From the NCBI GenBank assembly GCA_021734785.1, contig JAIPIF010000001.1, positions 1 through 64,000 of the forward strand: a stretch of 64,000 nt of DNA, given 5' to 3'. The translations under genes and the position numbers were made by a program. Below are positions 33,895 through 43,792 of this stretch, in pieces (position 1 is the stretch's first letter; every line of letters starts with the position of its first letter). This DNA comes from Candidatus Altimarinota bacterium. GTDB taxonomy: Bacteria > Patescibacteriota > Gracilibacteria > UBA4473. Under the pieces are notes generated by a model, which was given only the letters and a program-made list of their open reading frames with translations, had not been told where the DNA came from and did not search any database.

Positions 33895-36800
33895 ATCGGG
33901 TCCTTTTCCTGTTTTTCTTGTGTCCGTGCCAGATCTGCCTCGGCTTTTTTTTGGCGGGCCCGCCGCGCAAGAAATTCCGCCATGGATTCGCCGGGCTGAC
34001 GCACATTGGAAAACTGTGTTTTTGTCTGCCAGAGCGGTATGTTTTCCGCACGAGCAGAATATTCTTCGGAAAAAAGACTTTTGCGTGTGGGGAGGAACGC
34101 ATCGGTTTGTGTCGCCGACTCTTGTCCGGTTTCCTGATCCGCCTCATCGGACACTTCTTCGCTGTCCTCTCCGTCCGTAATTTCTCTTTTGAGTTGTTCG
34201 ATCTCTTGCTCCAGTTGAAACTTTACCTGCTCGGCTTCGCGGGCCTTGCGCGCCGCAAATTCTTCGTCGGTTTCTCCCGCACGCTGGGTGTTGGAAAAAT
34301 CATCGCGAGACCACCACAGCGGCAGTTTTTTCTTTTCTTCCTGTACTTCTTGCAGGGGGGTCTGGACTTCTGCTTCGGGGAGTGGTGCTTCTGCTTCGAG
34401 GAGTCCCAGTTCTTCCATAGCCTTTTGTCGTCGTGCCTGAAATTCTGCTTCGGTTTCGTCCAGGCGGCGGATATTCCACGAACGATCTTCGTACTGGATC
34501 ATTGAGCCGGTATCGGTAGGGTCGAGAGAAGATTCTTCGACTGCTTTCTCCTTGGCGCGTTCTTCTTCGAGAACACGCTTGAGATCTTCGAGTGCCTTGC
34601 GGACACGAGTCGCAAATTCTTCGTCGGTTTCTCCCAGGCGTTTGACAAACTGAGACCGATCCAAAATCTGCAGCCCACTGGAAGGCAGTGTCAGTGAGTC
34701 TGGATCCATGGGGCCAAAAACATCCATTCCCTGTACGTCTGGCATGGTCAGCCCTGCCGAAGAATAAAAGGATTCCAGGTCGCCGAGAGCTTTGGCTTTT
34801 CGTGCCCGAAACTCCTCCCAGGTTTCATTGTTGCGTTTGATGTTCCAGGTGTTGTCCTTGTGCCAGATCCGCTCGCGACCGCTGTCTCCCATTGGATTCC
34901 ATCCTGAGTCAGGCCGAAGGGGCTCAAAGAGTTCTCGCACTTCGTCAATCTGTTTTTGGTTTACTGCCTGTTTTTTCTCCAGTGCTTCGTAGGCATCGAT
35001 TTCCGAAATTTCTCGGCTCATCCGTGGGACAGCGCCTTTCAGCGATTCTTTTGTTTCTTCTTCTGGCACTTCTCGCTCGTGTTTGTATTCAAACCCGCCC
35101 ACAAACCAGGCCGAAAAAATATCGCGAGCGATCGGACGTTCCGGCGCAAAAATTCGGCGTGGAAAGAGGTCAAAGATTCCGTGCTGTTTGGCCGCCACAA
35201 GGATGGGGGCAAGTTCTTCCTCGGAAGTGATATCGACAAACGCCGTGTTCGTCGCTTTGGAATTGATGGGGAGATCAAATGCCGTCGCCAAAAGCCGGAT
35301 GGCATCATCTCGAGTTACCGGTTTTTGGGGATCAAAATCCGTTTCGATCAGATTATACTTGAGGGCGGTATAAAAAAGCCGGGCAGTGGGCTCATTGCGA
35401 AGCGGACCCCAGTCGAGTTCTGGCAGATCGTCTCGGCGAAGAGAAATCGCCGACTCGGGCACGCGACACCGTTCGGCAAGAACGATTTCGAGGGTTTCTT
35501 CCCACGTCATTGGTTTGTGGGGCTCAAACGCACGATCTTCATTTGGCTGAAGCAACCCCAGACTATACATTTTAGCAATCACGCGATAAAACTCTGTCTC
35601 CGTCGGGATATCGACGAAATCCATTGTCACTGCTCGAGACTCAAGGCAGTGTTTTTCCGCTGCCGCTTTCATTTGTACGCGTTCTGAATCAAAGGACATC
35701 CAGCCGAGTACGCGTTTTTCTTCTTTTTTGTATTCGTCAGCGGCTAGGCGACCCGCTCGGTATCCCGCAAACCGCTCTTTGCCTTCTGAATCGGTGATAT
35801 ACACAATTTCACTTTCGATTCCTTTGTTGTATTCCAGCACCTGATCCAACGAATCGGAATAGGACATTCGGATTTCTCCGTTTTCAGAGCTCCAGTAGCC
35901 GCGCTTAAATCCCGCAAAGGTCACCTCCCCGCTTCCAGTGGGCTGAAACAATCCGTCTTCCCGCTGAACGAGGGTGTCACCGGTAATCTGTGAGAGGCGA
36001 GGGGAAAGATAGACATCGCTGTACAAAATGGAGATGTCCTGCTCCACCATGTGATGAGCAATGTCCCAGATTTTGACGTGATAGTCTGCCTGGATGGGAA
36101 CCGACACTTGGAAACTTCCATCCGACCCCGTCAGGGTAAAGATTTCATCCTCCGAAGAAATTGCCCGAACATTGACTCCTCCCAGGGGAATGCCATCAGT
36201 ATCAATCACCCGCCCCATCAGATACACGGTCGTGTCGACACTCAAAAGCTCTGAGGTCAAATCATTTGTTTGATCGTAGACAAAGAGCCCTTCTGTTCGC
36301 GGCGAAAGGACAATCGGCACGGTCGCTGCTCCTGATTCATCAGCTGTGGCGGTCCCCACGGCGCTGAGAAGCCCTTCCACGATCTGGAAAACCTGAAGGC
36401 TTGCTCCCGAGGCGACACCCGAAACGTCCAACTCGGTGAGCGAAGGATTGACGCGGTCTCCGTCGGAGAGGTCAGCAACCTGCGGATTTTGAGCGCTTGT
36501 GGAAACGGTCACTGACAGGCTGTCATTGGTCGCGGTCCCCCCGCTGTGAGAAAAGGAAGCCGACAGCGTGTGTTCTCCTGTGGAAAGCGTGGTTTCAAAT
36601 ACCACTTTTCCATTTGCATCTGCTGTGGCCGTGCCCAGAAGTTCATTTCCTCCCCCGGTCGTGCGAGAAAATTGTATCGACACATTTGGACTGGCAGTCC
36701 CGTACAAGACAAAGGTCCCTTTGGTTTCTGCTGGTGTCTGAGAAAAGAGCGGTAAAAATCGGTGCGAAATCGCACTCAGCGGGTTGGTCCCATCGGTCGT

Positions 36801-39800
36801 CACCTCTGTCCCATCTGAAACCGTGTCGTTGTCGCTATCGGCATCGGTGGGATCAGTGGAGTTTTGATATTCTGCTAGATTGAGAAGCGTATCTCCGTCG
36901 GGATCCTCGCTGGCATCTGTTGGGTCGTTGGGGTCGAGACTGTAGTATTCTTCCCACCAGTCTGGCATTCCATCTTCATCGGTATCCAGGCCAATCTGTT
37001 TGACAGCTTCCTGGTTTCCCAGCATGTCCACTGAGTAGTAGTGAAGGTTGTAGTTTCCTTCTGCATCAATATCAAGGTCGGTGGAAGAAATCTCTGTCCC
37101 GGTCTCCCAGGTATTTCCTCCGTCGACCGAATAATAGGTCTGCTGGACTCCCGCTGCCACCGCCGGCTGATCGGAGGGGAGGAGATAAATGACGAAGGCT
37201 CCTTCGGGCGTGGTGGTCGGTGCATCGACCAGGGTGATCGGTGCCGTACGATCGACATTGATGGTCGTCACGGTACTTTCACCGGTGTTGCCTGCATTGT
37301 CCGCAAGGGTCACCTTAAATTTGTAGCGGCCATCCGTGGCAAAGGCATAACTCGTTCCTTCGATTGCCGCAAAATCTGTATCGTCTCCGGTGATCGTTCC
37401 GTCGCCATTTTCGTCAAAGGACATGAGCGTCTGAACGCTCGCGGAATTCACGCCGGAGGTCGTGTCCTCCGTGGAAACGGAAAAGGAGACGCTGTCCTCC
37501 GTGACAAATCCATTGTGAGCGGTCAGATCAAGCGGAGCTTGTGTCGTAAAGGTTGCTGTGGGAGCAACGGTGTCGATCTTGTAGGTTTCGCTCTGCTGGG
37601 TTTCTGTGTTCCCTGCCACGTCTGTTGCTTCGAAGGCAAGTGTGTGTGTCCCTTCACCGTTTAGCTGCACGGGGGCCGTATACTGCGTGGACTGTCCTCC
37701 GTCCGCTTCGTAGGAAATCTGATCCACGCCTGAGTAATATCCGCTTTCCCCACCGGTAGTCGACAGCGGATCAAACAGCGTCGTCCCGGGGTCCGTCGCC
37801 GTCAGGGAGATCACGACCGGACTTGTGTACCAGCCATTGTCGCCGGCGGTACCACTGTCAACAGCAGAAGCTGTCGTAGGATCCGCTTTGTCGACAAGCA
37901 CGTGGAGCGTGGTAGAAAATTCTCCGGCATTGGGTGGCTCGGCATCGTCGAGAGCCCGAACGGTGTAATCGTACGTGCTGCCATCACTTTTGGGGGCCGT
38001 GTCACTGTAGGTACGCACCGAGGCCTCCGTGGTATCGAGAGAATTACTGTTGCGAAAAAGCTCATACTGATTCGCCACAAATCCGCCGCTGACCGCTGTC
38101 CACGCGAGATCAATTGTGTCGGTCGTCGTATAGTTATTTGTGTTTTCAAACACGGGGGGGCTCGCAAGGGTGGTATCGATTTCCAGCTCGACAACATTTG
38201 ACTCGGTGGTAAGTCCTGCTTGGTTGGCAGCGACTACTTTAAATTCGTAGAGATGTTCGTGCTGCAAACCACTGACATTCAGTGACTGCCCCGCAGACGT
38301 CCCCACGATCGTAAAGTCTTCGGTCATCACCGGCGATTCGCCGGAAAGATCAAAGGTTCGACGGTACACGGTGTAGTTTCCAAGCCCCGATTCGGGATCG
38401 GCTGCCGCTGTCCAACTAAGAGTTTGTGTGGTACCCGCCGATGGGGAAGTCGGCGCATTGAGGGTGAAACTCGTAGGAGCGGTTGTGTCGATAAGCGTCC
38501 CGGTACTCGTCGCCCAATCCGAAGCATGACTTACTTGATCCACCGCGCGCACGCGAGCGTAGTATGTGCTTCCATTTTCTCCCAAGTCTGTACTCAGGTT
38601 GGTAGAGATGTAATTGGTGTCGGAGAGAATCGTCTGTTCGGGGGCGGCAAATGCCTGATCCGTGGATACCTGCACTTCGTAATGGTCAATCCCTGAGGTC
38701 GCATCGGTAAATCCGGTTCCGTCCCAAGAAAAGGAGAGGATGCCATCCGAAGAATACGCTCCTACTGCATTGGTCACCGTGCCTGCCACCGGATTGGAGA
38801 GGTCAACCGTGGTGGAAGTGGTGCTCGACCACTCAGAATCAATCCCGCCGATGCTCTGTGCCTTCACTCGGAAAAAATACTCAACCGTGTCCGAAAGATT
38901 GCTCAAAAGGTACGAAACGGTTTCAGAAGAAAGCCCCCCAGAGGAGGTTTTATTTTCGGAAAAGTCGGAGACGGGGGACATTTCGACAAAAAACCGCTCC
39001 GAGCGTTCATCGTTGGACGTCCAAAACACGGTCACTTCATTGGTGCCGGTGTATGTATTGAGTGGAGTAATCGTCGGAGCAACTGGCTGGCCAAAATCCA
39101 CAAGAAACGTCCGACTGGCAGAGCGATAGGCTTCTGCGGCAGAAACGGCTCCGATGGCAGGGAGCGCTGTCACAGTATGTGAGCCCACGGTCAACGTGGC
39201 ATCACAGGTCCAGTCTCCCGCGCTGTCTACTGTGGCAGTACAGAGGAGCGCGGCGTCTTCGTATATTTTGACAGACGTACCCACATCGGCCGCGTCACTC
39301 ACGCCAGCGAAGGAAACCGTTTCGCTTAAAACAATTTCGTCCGCTGAGGGCGAACTGATCACCGGCTGAGAAATCGGAATAGTGATCTGGTTGTCGATGT
39401 CATTGGAAAATCCATCACTGTCGGAATCTCCCCCCGCCGTAAAAATTCCAAAGGTTCGCTCACTTGAGAGAATGGTCGAATCGGCTCCGCCCATCCCCAC
39501 CCGAGCTTGGACAGTGTAGTAACCGCTGGGATTGAAAGTCGCCGCACAGCTCCACTCTGCCAGATAGGTGGGCTGCGCGGACTGAAGACTGGTGCTGGAA
39601 GAACTTTGATCGGTTTGTCCCTGCGCGGTCCGACGGGTCACCCCCTGGGCGGTCAAAAAGGAGCATTCGCCCCGCGCGTCATCACACGACACGTCTGTCA
39701 CGCCTGCCTCTGTCCCAAGTAGTGTTTCGGTGCTGTTCGCCACAAACCATTTTTGGCTCGCAGCGTAAAGGGCGGACACCTGTGTCTCAGAAAATGCCGC

Positions 39801-41618
39801 CTCTGTGATGAATGGAAGCGCAACATCCCCTTCAAAAAATTCATCATCATAGCCCCATCCCATGCGCAGTTCCTCCGCAGAGGAAACCATGTTGCCGGTG
39901 AGAGAAACGCGATCCATTTCCGGCGTGTCTGGGTTTTGATCTACCTCTTGGCCATTTAAATAGATTTTGACATTGGTGCCGTCATACACCCCCACGACAA
40001 ACTGCCATGTGTTGGTGGAAAAGTCGTGGATGCTTGCGGCGCGTTCGCCGTTGGCGGTCTTGACTCCGAAGAAGTAGGGATCTTTTTCGAGTCCGTAGTC
40101 AAAAAACGGATCACCGGCCGAAACCCAGTATGTGCGCGTCGTGTCGGATTCTCCTTTGATCAAAATCTTTTCATACGGCCCGCTGCCCCCCGCGGTCGGC
40201 CGACGGAGCCACATCCCCACCGTCAGCGCCTGTCCTGTCACATCAAAGTCTGCATCAGTCGAAGAGAAGTATTTGCTCATGCCATCGAACTGAAAGGCTG
40301 ATAACTCCGCGCCCGTTGCCACAGGCGTGGTAGAAACGCTTGTTGAATCTGTCAGATCATTCCCCAACGGTCCGAGGTCTGTGACCGAACCACTCCAGTG
40401 TCCCAGGGTGTCAATCGTGTAGGGCAGGGTAAAAAGGCTCGGGGTAATCCGGCTGACAAACGCCGCTCCATCCGACTCGGTCAAAACCGCTCCACCGGTC
40501 GAGAGCCCCAGGGCGTTTTGGTCGACGGTGGAAACTATCCCGCCATCCGCTGCTATCAGTGAGGAAATGTCGGTATGTGCCCAGTCGTCGATCAGCGCAT
40601 CGGCCGTTGTGTTCGAGAGAAAGGTGCTTGCCCCTGTGGAATACAGTAATTTGTTGCTGGTGGTAAAGCTCGCATCGACCGCAGCAGACACCTTCCCCAC
40701 TTTGGTGCCCTGATCCACATTGAGGATATTCAGGCCCACGTTTGTGAGAATCAAGAGAAAGGTCTCTCCGCCAATCTCTGTCACGTCAAGGGCTCGAATG
40801 TCATTGCCGTTGATTGCCGGAGAAGAGGTGGTCGTGTAGGTGGGAGATGTGGAGAGGCTGTCATTGGCAAAATCCAACGTCACCACGCCACTATCCGTCC
40901 CGACGAAAATTCGGCCATTGAGCGCCGAAACCGTCGAGATGCCCGTGACTGCAAACGATTTCCAAAACGTGCGTTGCTCCGCGTCAAAGAGCAAGAGTCG
41001 ATCCGTCGTGGCGAGAAGCAGTGTGCGCTGGGGAAATGTCGCAGCCCCACACCGATCATCCCCCCCGGATCGGGGATCGCCATCCCCATCGCCCATCTGA
41101 TAATCGCAAACCGAATCCCCTGAATCATCTTTTGTCTCGGCGTACCAACTCGATCCAGAGGCGGTGCGCCAGGAAGAATCTCCTCCGTCCCGAAGGGTGT
41201 CGTAGAAAAACTGATCCACAATCCCACTTCCCAAGAGACTATCGCTGTCGAACGAAACCGCTGAACCCGAGGCCTCGACTATGCCCGTCTGGCAGATGCC
41301 ACCATCACAGGTGTCAGCCGAGCAAATCGCAAACCCGCTTTCGAGGATGTCGATCGTGGTTTCGATTTCAGAAACCCCAGAAAATGTCACTTGGCGAGAG
41401 TCATCAATCACATTTTCGCTTTCGGCGGGACTCAGTATCTCTGGGGTGGAAAAGTCGGCATCCGGATACCGATCCGGTGGAGAGGATATCCCATCCGAAT
41501 CCGCTCCCAGTGCGGAAAAAAGAGGCAAAAGGCTCCACAGCACCACCAAGCACAACGACAGCAGTCGCCGTGTCATGGGGGAGGAATTGGAGATATAATT
41601 TGCCGCTGTTTTTTTCAT
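33891..41618 (-). CDS. Giant multi-domain SLH-anchored surface protein
   Basis: The product is 2575 residues from the ATG at 41618. Order along the chain, positions approximate: signal peptide (LLSLCLVVLWSLLPLFSALG), a beta-rich region, a LamG/concanavalin-like domain (440-590), several fibronectin III-like domains (845-1300), bacterial Ig-like repeats, an Asp-rich thrombospondin-type calcium stretch (DTDEDGMPDWWEEYYSLDPN, about 1546-1600), a carboxypeptidase-regulatory-like domain (VIDTDGIPLGGVNVRA, about 1800), an SLH triplet (about 1990-2175), and five C-terminal repeats (2250-2570). The SLH part would bind the wall, with the adhesive domains exposed. It is probably an adhesin for host or surface contact. 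Starts at 41699 are excluded by the promoter. Confidence 0.88.
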   Translation of the reverse strand: MKKTAANYISNSSPMTRRLLSLCLVVLWSLLPLFSALGADSDGISSPPDRYPDADFSTPEILSPAESENVIDDSRQVTFSGVSEIETTIDILESGFAICSADTCDGGICQTGIVEASGSAVSFDSDSLLGSGIVDQFFYDTLRDGGDSSWRTASGSSWYAETKDDSGDSVCDYQMGDGDGDPRSGGDDRCGAATFPQRTLLLATTDRLLLFDAEQRTFWKSFAVTGISTVSALNGRIFVGTDSGVVTLDFANDSLSTSPTYTTTSSPAINGNDIRALDVTEIGGETFLLILTNVGLNILNVDQGTKVGKVSAAVDASFTTSNKLLYSTGASTFLSNTTADALIDDWAHTDISSLIAADGGIVSTVDQNALGLSTGGAVLTESDGAAFVSRITPSLFTLPYTIDTLGHWSGSVTDLGPLGNDLTDSTSVSTTPVATGAELSAFQFDGMSKYFSSTDADFDVTGQALTVGMWLRRPTAGGSGPYEKILIKGESDTTRTYWVSAGDPFFDYGLEKDPYFFGVKTANGERAASIHDFSTNTWQFVVGVYDGTNVKIYLNGQEVDQNPDTPEMDRVSLTGNMVSSAEELRMGWGYDDEFFEGDVALPFITEAAFSETQVSALYAASQKWFVANSTETLLGTEAGVTDVSCDDARGECSFLTAQGVTRRTAQGQTDQSSSSTSLQSAQPTYLAEWSCAATFNPSGYYTVQARVGMGGADSTILSSERTFGIFTAGGDSDSDGFSNDIDNQITIPISQPVISSPSADEIVLSETVSFAGVSDAADVGTSVKIYEDAALLCTATVDSAGDWTCDATLTVGSHTVTALPAIGAVSAAEAYRSASRTFLVDFGQPVAPTITPLNTYTGTNEVTVFWTSNDERSERFFVEMSPVSDFSENKTSSGGLSSETVSYLLSNLSDTVEYFFRVKAQSIGGIDSEWSSTTSTTVDLSNPVAGTVTNAVGAYSSDGILSFSWDGTGFTDATSGIDHYEVQVSTDQAFAAPEQTILSDTNYISTNLSTDLGENGSTYYARVRAVDQVSHASDWATSTGTLIDTTAPTSFTLNAPTSPSAGTTQTLSWTAAADPESGLGNYTVYRRTFDLSGESPVMTEDFTIVGTSAGQSLNVSGLQHEHLYEFKVVAANQAGLTTESNVVELEIDTTLASPPVFENTNNYTTTDTIDLAWTAVSGGFVANQYELFRNSNSLDTTEASVRTYSDTAPKSDGSTYDYTVRALDDAEPPNAGEFSTTLHVLVDKADPTTASAVDSGTAGDNGWYTSPVVISLTATDPGTTLFDPLSTTGGESGYYSGVDQISYEADGGQSTQYTAPVQLNGEGTHTLAFEATDVAGNTETQQSETYKIDTVAPTATFTTQAPLDLTAHNGFVTEDSVSFSVSTEDTTSGVNSASVQTLMSFDENGDGTITGDDTDFAAIEGTSYAFATDGRYKFKVTLADNAGNTGESTVTTINVDRTAPITLVDAPTTTPEGAFVIYLLPSDQPAVAAGVQQTYYSVDGGNTWETGTEISSTDLDIDAEGNYNLHYYSVDMLGNQEAVKQIGLDTDEDGMPDWWEEYYSLDPNDPTDASEDPDGDTLLNLAEYQNSTDPTDADSDNDTVSDGTEVTTDGTNPLSAISHRFLPLFSQTPAETKGTFVLYGTASPNVSIQFSRTTGGGNELLGTATADANGKVVFETTLSTGEHTLSASFSHSGGTATNDSLSVTVSTSAQNPQVADLSDGDRVNPSLTELDVSGVASGASLQVFQIVEGLLSAVGTATADESGAATVPIVLSPRTEGLFVYDQTNDLTSELLSVDTTVYLMGRVIDTDGIPLGGVNVRAISSEDEIFTLTGSDGSFQVSVPIQADYHVKIWDIAHHMVEQDISILYSDVYLSPRLSQITGDTLVQREDGLFQPTGSGEVTFAGFKRGYWSSENGEIRMSYSDSLDQVLEYNKGIESEIVYITDSEGKERFAGYRAGRLAADEYKKEEKRVLGWMSFDSERVQMKAAAEKHCLESRAVTMDFVDIPTETEFYRVIAKMYSLGLLQPNEDRAFEPHKPMTWEETLEIVLAERCRVPESAISLRRDDLPELDWGPLRNEPTARLFYTALKYNLIETDFDPQKPVTRDDAIRLLATAFDLPINSKATNTAFVDITSEEELAPILVAAKQHGIFDLFPRRIFAPERPIARDIFSAWFVGGFEYKHEREVPEEETKESLKGAVPRMSREISEIDAYEALEKKQAVNQKQIDEVRELFEPLRPDSGWNPMGDSGRERIWHKDNTWNIKRNNETWEEFRARKAKALGDLESFYSSAGLTMPDVQGMDVFGPMDPDSLTLPSSGLQILDRSQFVKRLGETDEEFATRVRKALEDLKRVLEEERAKEKAVEESSLDPTDTGSMIQYEDRSWNIRRLDETEAEFQARRQKAMEELGLLEAEAPLPEAEVQTPLQEVQEEKKKLPLWWSRDDFSNTQRAGETDEEFAARKAREAEQVKFQLEQEIEQLKREITDGEDSEEVSDEADQETGQESATQTDAFLPTRKSLFSEEYSARAENIPLWQTKTQFSNVRQPGESMAEFLARRARQKKAEADLARTQEKQEKDPI
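33945..34870 (-). repeat. Five C-terminal repeats in the giant surface protein
   Basis: Within the coding region, five units of about 30 residues share a pattern: an aromatic or Gln start, then a charged residue, [FW]-[SNV], then Arg, then [GND]E[TS], two to three acidic residues, EF, and ARxxKA. Examples are FSNTQRAGETDEEFAARKAR, FVKRLGETDEEFATRVRKAL and WNIRRLDETEAEFQARRQKA. Linkers between units are variable, helical and acidic. I do not recognise the unit as a named domain. Confidence 0.7.
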
Positions 41619-41639
41619 AGAAAGAAACAAAATCCAGAA

Positions 41640-41668
41640 ATTGTACCAAAAAAAGAGGCAAAAAACAA
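41640..41668 (-). promoter_or_regulatory. Promoter of the giant surface protein gene
   Basis: Minus strand: -35 TTGTTT (41663-41668), 17 bp spacer, -10 TACAAT (41640-41645). The ATG at 41618 follows 21 bases later. Confidence 0.55.
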
Positions 41669-41729
41669 GTCTTTTCTCTTGTAAAAGAAGCCGCACCAAG
41701 GAGAAGAGGAAGCCACTGACAAAGAAAAT

Positions 41730-41759
41730 TTGACTTCCTGCCCCTCCTCCCGCGATAAT
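41730..41759 (+). promoter_or_regulatory. Promoter of the cyclophilin gene
   Basis: Plus strand: -35 TTGACT (41730-41735), 18 bp spacer, -10 GATAAT (41754-41759), 22 bases to the ATG at 41782. Confidence 0.55.
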
Positions 41760-41781
41760 AACCGCGTCCTAAACAGGCAAA

Positions 41782-42360
41782 ATGATGAAAAAATCTGTTG
41801 GAATTTTGATCGCCGTAGCGGTTGTGTTGGGAGGGGTTCTTTCCTTCACGGATGTAGGAAAAAATCTCACGGCCAGCGTCTTTACCTCTCCTCCAAAAAC
41901 GGTGACTCTGCAGACAAATAAAGGCGATATCACGATCCAACTTTTGCACAAGGAAGCCCCAACACTCAGCGAAAATTTTTGGCGGCTGGCAAAAGCCGAA
42001 AAGTATGACCGCACTATTTTCCATCGGGTAATCAAGGGATTCATTCTCCAGGGCGGCGACTTTGAGTTTTCCGATGGTACCGGCGGTATGTCTTTTCGGG
42101 GAGAATATTTGCCGGATGAAATTTCGCCCAATCTTTCCCATGTCCGGGGTGCTGTCTCGATGGCAAACAAGGGGCCTGACACCAATGGTTCGCAGTTTTT
42201 CATTGTACACCAAGATGCGACCTTTTTGGACGGACGACATTCGATCTTTGGACACGTGATCGAGGGAATGGATGTCGTAGACAAAATCGCCAACAGCAAA
42301 ACGGACATGAACGACCGTCCACTTGAACGCATTATGATCAACCAGGTTTCTTTGGACTGA
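41782..42360 (+). CDS. Cyclophilin-type peptidyl-prolyl cis-trans isomerase, membrane-anchored
   Basis: The product is 192 residues (an ATG at 41785 is equally possible). The N-terminal hydrophobic segment VGILIAVAVVLGGVLSF is an anchor or signal sequence, so the enzyme acts outside the membrane. The cyclophilin core is complete: FHRVIKGFILQGGDFEFSDG with the catalytic Arg, GAVSMANKGPDTNGSQFFIV, and HSIFGHVIEGMDVVDKI. It may assist folding of the large exported proteins encoded nearby. It is divergent from the giant surface protein gene. Confidence 0.95.
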   Translation: MMKKSVGILIAVAVVLGGVLSFTDVGKNLTASVFTSPPKTVTLQTNKGDITIQLLHKEAPTLSENFWRLAKAEKYDRTIFHRVIKGFILQGGDFEFSDGTGGMSFRGEYLPDEISPNLSHVRGAVSMANKGPDTNGSQFFIVHQDATFLDGRHSIFGHVIEGMDVVDKIANSKTDMNDRPLERIMINQVSLD

Positions 42361-42402
42361 GGCAAAGATGGGCGTGAGACGGGAACGGAAACTGTAACAC
42401 TT

Positions 42403-42430
42403 TTGGCGTCACTTCGTTTGTGTGTATGAA
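42403..42430 (+). promoter_or_regulatory. Promoter of the FecR-domain gene
   Basis: Plus strand: -35 TTGGCG (42403-42408), 16 bp spacer, -10 TATGAA (42425-42430), twelve bases to the ATG at 42443. The earlier ATG at 42422 overlaps the -10 and is unlikely to be used. Confidence 0.4.
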
Positions 42431-42442
42431 TTCCCCCCATCT

Positions 42443-43792
42443 ATGAGTTTTGGAAATCTTCAAAAACAACTCCTCGCGTTTCTTACCCAGGCAAGTACGT
42501 CGGCTGCCCCAGCAGAAAAGACCCGCATAAAAACCGAAGCCCTCTCGGCCTTTTCGGCACAAAAGACAACCACTCCCTTGTGGAGCCGCGCCTTTTTTTC
42601 GCGCTATTCCACCGCAACCGTTTCAGCCGTGCTCGGGCTTTTTGTGATCGGGGGTGGTCTCTTGATGTCTCTCCAGGGACGGACGACCGCGGGAGAAATC
42701 CGGCCACAATACGGTCCCGTAGAGATTCAACGCGGCGGAGAAACCCTTTTGGTAACCGAGCAAACCGATCTCCGAAAAGGCGACATTGTCCGAGTAGGAA
42801 ACCGGGCTGCCGCCGAGCTGATTTTTCCCGACCGTTTTACCTCTCTGGCGCATGACCGCACGGAGGTAAAAATCCTGGCGCAAGATGCGCTGTTTCTGTC
42901 TTCGGGAAAACTCAAGAGTGACGTCCAACAATCGGGAGAAATCCTCACAGAACGCGGCCGAGTACGGCTTCAGCCGGGAGCAGACTTTGATCTGCAGGTT
43001 TCTGACAGCGGAGAAGCGCATATCCTCCTCCGCAAAAATCGGCTTTCAGTCGTCGACCTCTTTGACCGGGAAACGGTCCTCCGAGAGGGAGAAGAACTGC
43101 GCCTGCGGACCGACACGGCTCTCACAGACCAAGACATGCCCCGAGACCTCGAGCTCTCCACAACCCAGCTCCTCGCCATTGATGCCAAGCTGGTCATTGC
43201 CCGAACGAAACTTCTCAGTGGTATAGAAAATTTTGTCCGCCAAAAAGACACCGTCGGCTGGGAAGATGTCTCCTCTGCCGAAGAAACATTTCGGTCCATT
43301 GCCCAGGTCCTCAATGCCTCCAGAAATCTCACAATCATAAAACGAACAAACTCTGATCTTATAAAGAATAAAGAGATTTTTGCGATGGTGTCGCAAAAAA
43401 CAAAAAACGCACAACTCTTGGCAGAAATCCAAGCACTGGAAACGCTTTTTCGGCTCACAAAAGAGAAACAGGATTGGTTTGCGTTTTCTCTTGCAGAAAC
43501 TGGCATCCAGAGCTATGACCGATTTGTATTGCTCGATCGGGCATTTCAGTTGACCACCGCCCAAGAGCGCCGACTGGGAGAGGTCCTCAAGCAAGAATAC
43601 GTATTGAGCTTTTATCGAAAAATCATGAACCCACCACTGAAGATGGATCAAGTTTTGGCCTTGGATGCCGCGCTGCAAACCCTTCCAAAAACAGAAATTA
43701 CTCGTGAATTTTTGTTCCGGGTCAAGGCGCTGCTTGCACCAGATCTCGCTGAAATTTTGGCAGAAAAAATGGCCGTAGAGTTTGCTCTATAA
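42443..43792 (+). CDS. FecR-domain membrane protein
   Basis: The product is 449 residues. A cytoplasmic stretch of about 50 residues precedes one transmembrane helix (ATVSAVLGLFVIGGGLLMSL). A FecR-like beta domain follows (GPVEIQRGGETLLVTEQTDL, VRVGNRAAAELIFPDRF, LRPGADFDLQV-like pattern). The C-terminal 200 residues are helical and unassigned, with a DTVGWEDVSSAEETFRSIA segment. The arrangement resembles an anti-sigma-like sensor, but no sigma factor gene is adjacent. It may instead be a structural wall-linked protein. It is convergent with ftsE with a six-base overlap. Confidence 0.75.
   Translation: MSFGNLQKQLLAFLTQASTSAAPAEKTRIKTEALSAFSAQKTTTPLWSRAFFSRYSTATVSAVLGLFVIGGGLLMSLQGRTTAGEIRPQYGPVEIQRGGETLLVTEQTDLRKGDIVRVGNRAAAELIFPDRFTSLAHDRTEVKILAQDALFLSSGKLKSDVQQSGEILTERGRVRLQPGADFDLQVSDSGEAHILLRKNRLSVVDLFDRETVLREGEELRLRTDTALTDQDMPRDLELSTTQLLAIDAKLVIARTKLLSGIENFVRQKDTVGWEDVSSAEETFRSIAQVLNASRNLTIIKRTNSDLIKNKEIFAMVSQKTKNAQLLAEIQALETLFRLTKEKQDWFAFSLAETGIQSYDRFVLLDRAFQLTTAQERRLGEVLKQEYVLSFYRKIMNPPLKMDQVLALDAALQTLPKTEITREFLFRVKALLAPDLAEILAEKMAVEFAL

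Noticed and set aside
42422-42442. Upstream ATG for the FecR-domain gene
   Set aside because: It overlaps the -10 box, and the added seven residues have no supporting feature.
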